Origin: JALRAP01 sp046302815
GTDB taxonomy: Bacteria > Bacteroidota > Bacteroidia > AKYH767-A > OLB10
Reading direction: 5' to 3'
DNA: 22,270 bases
Assembly: GCA_046302815.1 (NCBI GenBank)
Contig: JBKCHO010000031.1
Location: 1 to 22,270, forward strand
Shown in pieces: positions 7,523 through 13,770 of this stretch. The position numbers were made by a program, and so were the translations under genes. Under the pieces are notes generated by a model. The model was given only the letters and a program-made list of their open reading frames with translations. It made no database searches and was not told where the DNA came from. Within the stretch, counting starts at the first letter, position 1; each line of letters begins with the position of its first letter.

Positions 7523-8350
7523 TTGCTTTCACTGCCCGAAATAACTTCAGCCGCCCGTCAGGTCATCGACCAATCGGTAAGGTTTATCCGTAAACAATCG
7601 GTTGGCTTCGACCGCTCGGTTGTAGATAAAAAAGGCTACAACGATTTGGTATCTTATGTGGACCGGGAGTCGGAACGGATGTTAGTGGATGGCTTGGGAA
7701 AGTTGATTCCTGGCTGCGGATTTATTGCCGAAGAGGAAACAGCGGCCGACAATGGACATCGTTACCGATGGATCATAGACCCTTTGGATGGTACAACCAA
7801 TTTCATACATGGTGTGCCTTGTTATGCGGTTAGTGTGGCACTTGCCGATGACCAGGAAATAATCATGGGCATAGTTCATGAAGTGAATTTAAACGAATGC
7901 TTTTGGAGCCACAAGGGAACAAGTGCATTTGTTAATGATGAACCCATTCAGGTTTCCAAATGCAACTCCATGTCGGATTCATTGGTTGTAACCGGTTTTC
8001 CCTATACAGACTTCAGCAGAATGGATTCATATATGGAAGTCTTCAAGCATTTCATGAAAACAACGCATGGAATCCGGCGACCCGGATCTGCCTCGGTAGA
8101 TTTGGCGTGGCTCGCTGCGGGTCGTTTCGAGGTTTTTTACGAATACGGTTTACATGCTTGGGATGTGGCCGCTGGCGCTTTCATCGTTCAGCAGGCAGGA
8201 GGACAAGTAACTGATTTCACAGGTGGTCATGACTTCATCTTTGGAAAAGAAATCATAGCTACCAATCGCATATTACATACAGATTTCCAATCAGCAATCG
8301 GAGATCGAATGGAAAATAAAGATACTTTCAAATCAACAACCAACCCATGA
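7523..8350 (+). CDS. Inositol monophosphatase family protein (SuhB/CysQ-like)
   Basis: This 275-residue protein is a Mg2+-dependent, Li+-sensitive type sugar-phosphate phosphatase. The metal and catalytic motifs are intact: FIAEEET (67-73), DPLDGTTNF (86-94) and the C-terminal WDVAAGAFIVQQAGG (213-227), preceded by RRPGSASVDLAWLAAGRFE. Substrates in the family include inositol-1-phosphate, fructose-1,6-bisphosphate, NADP(H) and PAP; the sequence does not settle which. The start is a TTG: an in-frame TGA sits two codons before it and there is no ATG or GTG early in the frame, yet the N-terminus from that TTG aligns with the family. It follows lgt by 14 bases and its TGA overlaps the kdsA ATG as ATGA, so it is translationally coupled to kdsA. 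Confidence 0.9.
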   Translation: MLSLPEITSAARQVIDQSVRFIRKQSVGFDRSVVDKKGYNDLVSYVDRESERMLVDGLGKLIPGCGFIAEEETAADNGHRYRWIIDPLDGTTNFIHGVPCYAVSVALADDQEIIMGIVHEVNLNECFWSHKGTSAFVNDEPIQVSKCNSMSDSLVVTGFPYTDFSRMDSYMEVFKHFMKTTHGIRRPGSASVDLAWLAAGRFEVFYEYGLHAWDVAAGAFIVQQAGGQVTDFTGGHDFIFGKEIIATNRILHTDFQSAIGDRMENKDTFKSTTNP

Positions 8351-9165
8351 ATTCTATAGCACACATACCAGGTATTTCTCACTCTGGTTCAGAAAACTTC
8401 TTCTTGTTAGCGGGACCATGTGTGGTGGAAAGCGAACAAATGGTTTTCGACATTGCTGGTCGTATTAAAGAGCTAAGTGGTAAATATCGGATTCCCTATG
8501 TTTTCAAGGCATCTTACAGGAAGGCTAATCGTACAAGACTCGATTCATTCACTGGAATTGGTGACGACAAGGCATTGGAGATTCTTGGCAAAGTTAGAAC
8601 CGACTTAGGACTGCCCGTGGTGACCGATATCCATGAAAGTCATGAAGCAGCGATGGCTGCTCCTTTTGTAGATGTTTTACAGATACCTGCTTTCTTATGC
8701 AGACAAACAGATTTGTTGGTGGCAGCCGCCAAGACGGGGAAAACAGTTAATGTGAAAAAGGGTCAATTCCTGGCCGCTTCTTCCATGCAGTTTGCAGTAA
8801 ACAAGATTCGTGAATCTGGCAACAGCCATGTCATGCTTACGGAGCGAGGAACCATGTTAGGTTATTCCGACTTGGTTGTCGACTTCCGTGGTATTCCGGT
8901 CATGCAGCAAATGGATGTTCCTGTTGTTTTGGATGTAACGCACTCCCTACAACAGCCCAACCAAGGATCAGGTGTTACAGGTGGTCAGCCACATCTCATT
9001 GAAACCATTGCCAAGGCAGGAATGGCTGTGGGTGTAGATGGTATTTTTATCGAAACCCATCCCAACCCAGCGAAAGCTTTGTCCGATGGAGCCAATATGT
9101 TGCCTCTTGATCAGTTGGATGCGCTACTCGATAAACTTTCCACCATTCGAGCTGCTATTAAATAG
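8347..9165 (+). CDS. kdsA: 3-deoxy-8-phosphooctulonate (KDO-8-P) synthase
   Basis: This 272-residue cytoplasmic enzyme condenses phosphoenolpyruvate with arabinose-5-phosphate to KDO-8-phosphate, the precursor of the inner-core sugar of lipopolysaccharide. Diagnostic stretches are LLAGPCVVES (20-29), FKASYRKANRTRLDSF (53-68), VTDIHE (92-97), IPAFLCRQTDLL (113-124), NVKKGQF (135-141), LDVTHSLQQP (195-204) and IFIETHPNP (233-241). C25 in GPC, together with H199, E236 and D247, reproduces the metal ligands of the metal-dependent class (Aquifex type), in contrast to E. coli KdsA, which has asparagine at the cysteine position. It is the last gene of the mtaB-lgt-phosphatase-kdsA cluster and overlaps the upstream gene by four bases. 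A weak terminator-like hairpin follows. Confidence 0.95.
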   Translation: MNSIAHIPGISHSGSENFFLLAGPCVVESEQMVFDIAGRIKELSGKYRIPYVFKASYRKANRTRLDSFTGIGDDKALEILGKVRTDLGLPVVTDIHESHEAAMAAPFVDVLQIPAFLCRQTDLLVAAAKTGKTVNVKKGQFLAASSMQFAVNKIRESGNSHVMLTERGTMLGYSDLVVDFRGIPVMQQMDVPVVLDVTHSLQQPNQGSGVTGGQPHLIETIAKAGMAVGVDGIFIETHPNPAKALSDGANMLPLDQLDALLDKLSTIRAAIK

Positions 9166-9210
9166 CTGTAAAACAACATTTTGTAATTTACCTGGTTTAT
9201 AATTTTCACG

Positions 9211-9230
9211 ACCTTCTAATAAAGGTTTTT
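9211..9230 (+). terminator. Possible weak intrinsic terminator after kdsA
   Basis: ACCTT (9211-9215) pairs with AAGGT (9222-9226) across a six-base loop, and a run of five T ends at 9230. The stem is short and AT-rich, but the placement between the kdsA cluster and the promoter of the receptor gene is right for a terminator. Confidence 0.38.
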
Positions 9231-9232
9231 CA

Positions 9233-9240
9233 TACTTTTG
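9233..9240 (+). promoter_or_regulatory. Bacteroidota -7 promoter box for the TonB-dependent receptor
   Basis: TACTTTTG is a full match to TAnnTTTG, 39 bases before the ATG at 9280. It starts two bases after the kdsA terminator candidate, so the receptor is probably transcribed on its own. No TTG is found at the -33 distance, which could mean that the promoter needs an activator or that the box is fortuitous. Confidence 0.48.
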
Positions 9241-9248
9241 AACCCTTA

Positions 9249-9267
9249 TTTAGAGTCAGTCTAATTT
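9249..9267 (+). promoter_or_regulatory. Palindromic operator candidate in the receptor leader
   Basis: TTAGA (9250-9254) and TCTAA (9260-9264) are perfect inverted arms around GTCAG, embedded in an ATTTAGA...TCTAATTT context. The shape resembles DtxR/MntR-type boxes (TTAG...CTAA). It falls about five to ten bases past the predicted transcription start, a usual place for a repressor. A link to iron or manganese control is an inference from the FecA-like product. Confidence 0.33.
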
Positions 9268-9279
9268 AAAATAGGGTTT

Positions 9280-11523
9280 ATGCGATTACCAATAGGGCTG
9301 TTTGTGATTCTAGCAACAGCCTTTGCTAGTACGGAGTTGTTGGCACAACAAACCGCCTCGAACGATTCTTCCAATCAGATTTCTGTTGTTCAAATTGTAG
9401 GTAAGAAATTGATGGTATTGCCAGGATCGGGAGCATATATCAGCAGCGAGTCCATTTCAAGATCCAATCAAAGCGATATCAATAAGGTGCTTCGTTTAGT
9501 ACCTGGTGTGAACATTCGTGATGAGGATGGTTACGGCTTGCGACCCAACATCGGCTTGCGGGGTACACCTGTAAATAGGAGTGCTAAAATCACACTCATG
9601 GAGGACGGCATACTGATGGCACCTGCTCCATATTCAGACCCATCTGCTTATTACTTTCCAACCTTTTCTCGCATGGAGGCAATCGAGGTGCTGAAGGGTA
9701 GCAGCCAAATACAATATGGTCCTTATACCATTGGTGGAGCCATCAATTTGGTTTCAACGCCTATTCCAAATGTATTTGAGGGATTCGCCCATTTATCGTA
9801 CGGAAGTTTTAATACCAACCAGCAGCGAATTTGGGTTGGAGACTCACAGAATAAGTTAGATTATGTTTTTGAAATCAACCGACTTGCTAGTGACGGATTC
9901 AAGGATTTGGACTTTGGTGGCAACACTGGGTTTGATCGACGCGATTTCATGGGAAAGTTGAGATGGAGTTCGGATCCTTCCGATAAAATCAATCAATCCG
10001 TTTCAATCAAATTCGTGAATACAACCGAATTGGGTTTTGAATCCTATTTGGGATTAACCTACAAGGATTATGTTTCCAATCCTATGAGAAGGTATGCCGC
10101 CACTCAGAAAGATCGTATCGAATTGCAGCATAATCATGTTGCACTGACCCACGACATCCAGCTTAGAAGTAATCTCGTAATAACTACAACTACATATTTG
10201 TCACAAACAATTCGTAACTGGTCTAAGGTTCAGTCTGTCGAAGGCAAGGGCGTTTTTGACATTGTAGGAAATCCAAATTCATACGACTCGCTCTTTTCAA
10301 TCATGACCGGATTTTCAAATGGTTCCATTGGTTTTCAAGATGCAGAGAGATCCTATTTTTCAAAAGGCGTTCAATCTAATTTGAAATGGGATTTCAAAAC
10401 AGGAAGTTCCGAACATCGGCTGGTGCTTGGAATGAGGCTGCATGAAGATGAGTCTGATCGATATGCTACCTTATCGGATTTTGATATGGTTAACGGAACC
10501 ATGGTGCTTCAAAATCCAGGTGTGAAGGGAAACAGTGAAAATCAAATCCGCCATGCGATGGCTGCTTCGGTTTTCTTACATCATGAATGGAGATTAAAGC
10601 GTTTGTCGGTTTATCCCGGATTGCGTATTGAAGGGATTGAACTCGATTATTCCGACTATGGAAAGAATGACAATGCGCGAGTAGGAACAAATTTAGTCCA
10701 GGCCGAAAATAAACTCATGGTTTATTTGCCTGGCTTGGGCCTCTCTTACCGTATTGGAACCTATGCAAGTGCCTTCGGCGGAGTTCACAAGGGTTTCTCT
10801 CCTCCGGGCATGCCTCTTCCGGGTGATACAAAACAGGCAAATCCAGAAACAGCCATCAGCTACGAGCTTGGTTCCAGATACCGTAGCGAAAACACCAAGG
10901 CGCAATTGGTTTTATTTTTCAATCATTACAACAATATTCTTGGATCAGACAATGTATCATCAGGAGGTGCAGGTACGGGAAACATGTTCAACGCCGGTGA
11001 AGCCGATATCAAAGGCGTTGAATTCTGTTTTGAATATGATATCATGAAGCTTTTGAGAACCAATCCGGATTTTATGATACCCGTTGGATTCAATTACACT
11101 TATACCGATGCCAGATTCATGGAAACTTTCATAGGTGCAGGGGGCGATTGGGGTACGGGAATCATTATTAGGAATGACTTCATTCCATTCATCACACCCC
11201 ATCTGTTTTGTACTACAATCGGATTTGAGAAATCACGATTCAATTCAAGCCTGACCATCAGATATGTGGGTGAAACCCGCGTTAAGCCAAGCCAAGGAGC
11301 AAGCGTTTTACCAAATGAGCAAGTGGGTTTGAAAGAGATAAATGCCTTGAGTGGCTATTCTGTCGTGGATATTTCTGTCAACTACACATTCAAAAATAGA
11401 ATTACCCTATATTCTCGTGTAAACAATCTTTTCAACGACAAGCATATTGTCTCCAACCTTCCTCAAGGATACCGTCCAGGGATGCCGCTATCCATTATGG
11501 GTGGTGTGAAATATGGATTTTGA
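9280..11523 (+). CDS. FecA-like TonB-dependent outer-membrane receptor
   Basis: This 747-residue protein is a 22-stranded outer-membrane barrel with an N-terminal plug, powered by TonB-ExbBD. A signal peptide ends near LLAQ (20-23) and a possible TonB box is SVVQIVG (35-41). The plug has VPGVNIRDEDGYGLRPNIGLRG (74-95), SAKITLMEDGILMAPAPYSDPSAYYFP and IEVLKGSSQIQYGPYTIGGAINLVST, which closely follow ferric-citrate receptor FecA and its relatives. The C-terminus, YSRVNNLFNDKHIV...GVKYGF, is a typical barrel end with terminal Phe. The FecA signalling domain before the plug is absent, as is the carboxypeptidase-like domain of SusC proteins, and no FecI/FecR pair is nearby, so control is probably by a repressor. 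Iron-siderophore or citrate uptake is the likeliest role; the ligand is not determinable. Confidence 0.92.
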   Translation: MRLPIGLFVILATAFASTELLAQQTASNDSSNQISVVQIVGKKLMVLPGSGAYISSESISRSNQSDINKVLRLVPGVNIRDEDGYGLRPNIGLRGTPVNRSAKITLMEDGILMAPAPYSDPSAYYFPTFSRMEAIEVLKGSSQIQYGPYTIGGAINLVSTPIPNVFEGFAHLSYGSFNTNQQRIWVGDSQNKLDYVFEINRLASDGFKDLDFGGNTGFDRRDFMGKLRWSSDPSDKINQSVSIKFVNTTELGFESYLGLTYKDYVSNPMRRYAATQKDRIELQHNHVALTHDIQLRSNLVITTTTYLSQTIRNWSKVQSVEGKGVFDIVGNPNSYDSLFSIMTGFSNGSIGFQDAERSYFSKGVQSNLKWDFKTGSSEHRLVLGMRLHEDESDRYATLSDFDMVNGTMVLQNPGVKGNSENQIRHAMAASVFLHHEWRLKRLSVYPGLRIEGIELDYSDYGKNDNARVGTNLVQAENKLMVYLPGLGLSYRIGTYASAFGGVHKGFSPPGMPLPGDTKQANPETAISYELGSRYRSENTKAQLVLFFNHYNNILGSDNVSSGGAGTGNMFNAGEADIKGVEFCFEYDIMKLLRTNPDFMIPVGFNYTYTDARFMETFIGAGGDWGTGIIIRNDFIPFITPHLFCTTIGFEKSRFNSSLTIRYVGETRVKPSQGASVLPNEQVGLKEINALSGYSVVDISVNYTFKNRITLYSRVNNLFNDKHIVSNLPQGYRPGMPLSIMGGVKYGF

Positions 11524-11577
11524 TTTTCAACTCTTTCTATTTCCGAATAAAATCATTCTCGCTTCAGTCATAAATCA

Positions 11578-11585
11578 TTAATTTG
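11578..11585 (+). promoter_or_regulatory. Weak -7-like box before the YD-repeat gene
   Basis: TTAATTTG differs from TAnnTTTG at one base and lies 37 bases before the ATG at 11623. The 99-base gap after the receptor gene shows no convincing terminator, so read-through from the receptor is an alternative source of this transcript. Confidence 0.2.
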
Positions 11586-11622
11586 GTGCGCCCATTTTCA
11601 GGCAACTCACCTTCATCAATTC

Positions 11623-12519
11623 ATGACAATGAAAATTAAAATACGACGCAAATTCGCATCTAACCTCCGTCAAATGGCTTTTGGTGGCAATCAGGGCGAT
11701 GAAAGATTGGTCGAACAATTGACTTATGATACCGACGGCCATTTAATGGAAAGTAAAAAATGGGAAGATGACGGTGCATGTGAAACCAATACCTATGTGT
11801 ACAATGAGCATGGTAAGGTTATAGAACATACGATGTTTCTCGAGCCAGACGACATTTCTGAAAGGTTCGTTATGGAAAGGGATAGTCAAGGACGATTGCT
11901 TTGTGAAACGAAATATTATGGGGATGATCCCGGGGATAAAACCGTATTTGAATATGGGGAATGGGAAAATCCGATTCGTATTTCACGCTATGATCCCGAT
12001 GGAGTGTTAGAGACTGTGGAGTCATTTGAATATGACGATTCTGGGAATCCAGTCTCCCATGCGAAATCAGATGCTACACAAAAACAATTGGAGCGCTCTG
12101 AAATTAGATACCATGAAAACGGAAAGCCATCACATAAAACTTTAATCGGTCCGGGTGGGAACACAGCAGGCTCTACGGAATTAATGTATGATGAGGAAGG
12201 AAGAGTCGTAAGAGCAAGTGAGAGCAATGCAGAAGGTAAGTTGATATCTGATGTGGTTTCTCAGTATGATGAAAGAAGCAATGTAATTCTCAGACATGTT
12301 CGAGATTTCAATACCCGGGTCTTAAGGTTTGAATACAATAGCAACGACCAGGTTGTATGCGAAGAGATCGTTGATGGAAATGGAAACCTGATTTTGCGAA
12401 ATACCATGGAATATGACACTAACGGCTTACTTGTTAGCGAGACGGAGTTTTGGCTCGATACCGGAAGGGGGCGTGGTGATGGTAATTCGGTAAGTCGCTA
12501 TGAATATGAATTCGATTGA
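11623..12519 (+). CDS. YD-like (RHS-type) repeat protein without signal peptide
   Basis: The 298-residue, acidic protein consists almost entirely of YD-like repeats. The tyrosine-turn motif (YDTDG, YNEHG, YDDSG, YHENG, YDEEG, YDTNG and weaker forms) recurs at residues 35, 60, 86, 111, 137, 163, 189, 215, 238 and 264, a period close to 26. Most units carry a second G/D-rich turn about 12-15 residues later, as expected for paired beta strands of an RHS-like sheet. There is no signal peptide, lipobox, transmembrane segment, RHS core-end motif (DPxG) or C-terminal toxin domain, and no immunity gene follows. It may therefore be a cytoplasmic scaffold or binding protein, not a polymorphic toxin. 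A second ATG at 11629 is an equally possible start. The function is unknown. Its TGA lies one base from the stop of the convergent methyltransferase gene. Confidence 0.8.
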   Translation: MTMKIKIRRKFASNLRQMAFGGNQGDERLVEQLTYDTDGHLMESKKWEDDGACETNTYVYNEHGKVIEHTMFLEPDDISERFVMERDSQGRLLCETKYYGDDPGDKTVFEYGEWENPIRISRYDPDGVLETVESFEYDDSGNPVSHAKSDATQKQLERSEIRYHENGKPSHKTLIGPGGNTAGSTELMYDEEGRVVRASESNAEGKLISDVVSQYDERSNVILRHVRDFNTRVLRFEYNSNDQVVCEEIVDGNGNLILRNTMEYDTNGLLVSETEFWLDTGRGRGDGNSVSRYEYEFD

Positions 12520-12520
12520 T

Positions 12521-13708
12521 TCAATCCACAAACAATACCAGTCCTTTCAAGTATTCCCCTTCAGGATGATACAGGTTGATTGGATGATCGGCGCCTTGTG
12601 AAAGCTGATGTAGTATTCTGACTTTTCTTCCTGTTTTTGCGGCGGCTGTGAATACCGTTTTCCTGAAAAGTTGCTTATCTATAGCCTGGGAACAGGAGAA
12701 AGTAAAGAGTATACCCCCTTTACTGATTTTTCGAAAAGCCATCTCGTTTAGATTCCTGTAACCCACAATAGCTTTGTCAACGGCACTTAAATGCTTGGCA
12801 TATGCAGGAGGATCCAATACTATAAGGTCGAATTTCCCTGGTTCTATGGTTTTCAAATACGAGCTGACATCATCGCAAATGGTTTCATGTTGGATATCAT
12901 TTTTGAAATTCAGAGCGATGTTTTTTTCAAGCCAATCAAGTGCCTTTTTAGAACTGTCCACCGATGTTACGGAAGCTGCTTCTGCTTTCAATGCATAAAT
13001 GGAGAACCCTCCAGAATAACAAAAGGTGTTCAATACGCGCTTGCCTTGGACATAGGTTGATAGTAAAGTTCTGTTATCGCGTTGATCCAGGAAAAAACCT
13101 GTTTTTTGACCCTCCTTCCAATTCACTTGGAAGAGATTTCCATTCTCTCGAACCGTGTCTTCCTCTAGTGATCCTTTGAGCCAGTTGTTATAATGTGCAG
13201 ATGGATTGCCACTGAATTCAGAGCTTTTATCGTAAACATGTTCGATATTCAATGGCAATGAAGTGATTGCATTGCAAATGCTTTGCAATGATAAACGCAT
13301 ACCTTCACTATGGGCTTGGATTACAGCAGTTGTTCCATATACATCTACAATCAGTCCAGGTAAATCATCTCCTTCACCATGAATAAGTCGAAATGCATTC
13401 GTTTGCCCATGCTCTGCCAAACCCAATTCCTTTCTAAGTTTTAAGGCGGCTTTAAATCGTTCTTTCCAAAATGAATCATCAATGGGTCTTTGCTCAAAAG
13501 TCAATACCCTTACCATGATTGTTCCAAGGTGGAAATGACCGGTGGCCATATAAGCTCCATCATGGTTGAAAACCTCAACTATTTCTCCCTCGGAAATCCC
13601 ATCTTTTCCAGAGCGGATGGCACCTGAAAAAATCCATGGATGCCTGTTGTTCAAAGATCGGTCTTTGGCGGGTTGAAGTATGAGACGCTTGTAGTTGGTA
13701 TTTGCCAT
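12521..13708 (-). CDS. rlmI: RlmI-like class I SAM-dependent 23S rRNA cytosine methyltransferase
   Basis: At 395 residues the protein has the RlmI architecture. An N-terminal PUA RNA-binding domain (about 6-75, with HPWIFSGAI) comes first, then a middle EEHEA-like domain with FRLIHGEGDDLPGLIVDVYG (106-125), then a Rossmann methyltransferase domain. In the latter, GQKTGFFLDQR (200-210), VLNTFCYSGGFSIYAL (225-240), VLDPPAYAK (297-305) and TFSCSQ (336-341) supply the SAM pocket and the catalytic DPP and cysteine motifs. E. coli RlmI makes m5C1962 in 23S rRNA; this is the presumed activity, although Bacteroidota can carry several paralogues, so the exact base is uncertain. The gene is divergent from xseA with 62 bases between, and its -7 box lies four bases before the ATG. 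Confidence 0.87.
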   Translation of the reverse strand: MANTNYKRLILQPAKDRSLNNRHPWIFSGAIRSGKDGISEGEIVEVFNHDGAYMATGHFHLGTIMVRVLTFEQRPIDDSFWKERFKAALKLRKELGLAEHGQTNAFRLIHGEGDDLPGLIVDVYGTTAVIQAHSEGMRLSLQSICNAITSLPLNIEHVYDKSSEFSGNPSAHYNNWLKGSLEEDTVRENGNLFQVNWKEGQKTGFFLDQRDNRTLLSTYVQGKRVLNTFCYSGGFSIYALKAEAASVTSVDSSKKALDWLEKNIALNFKNDIQHETICDDVSSYLKTIEPGKFDLIVLDPPAYAKHLSAVDKAIVGYRNLNEMAFRKISKGGILFTFSCSQAIDKQLFRKTVFTAAAKTGRKVRILHQLSQGADHPINLYHPEGEYLKGLVLFVD

Positions 13709-13712
13709 AGTT

Positions 13713-13720
13713 CAAAAATA
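13713..13720 (-). promoter_or_regulatory. Bacteroidota -7 promoter box for the rlmI-like gene
   Basis: The minus strand reads TATTTTTG, then AACT, then the ATG at 13708-13706. The four-base spacing is identical to that at nth and the solute-binding protein gene, again predicting transcription from the start codon. No -33 TTG is at the proper distance. Confidence 0.48.
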
Positions 13721-13755
13721 GACATATACGGGCAATAGGGGTTGGACATTATTCT

Positions 13756-13763
13756 TAAATTTG
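13756..13763 (+). promoter_or_regulatory. Bacteroidota -7 promoter box for xseA
   Basis: TAAATTTG sits seven bases before the xseA ATG at 13771 and forms part of the 12-mer TTCTTAAATTTG that also precedes mtaB. The transcript would have at most a few bases of leader. An out-of-frame ATG at 13766 lies between the box and the real start. Confidence 0.5.
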
Positions 13764-13770
13764 GGATGCG

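Noticed and set aside
11623..12519. Polymorphic RHS toxin
   Set aside because: No signal, no core-end motif, no toxin tip, and no small immunity gene after it; the next gene is a convergent methyltransferase.
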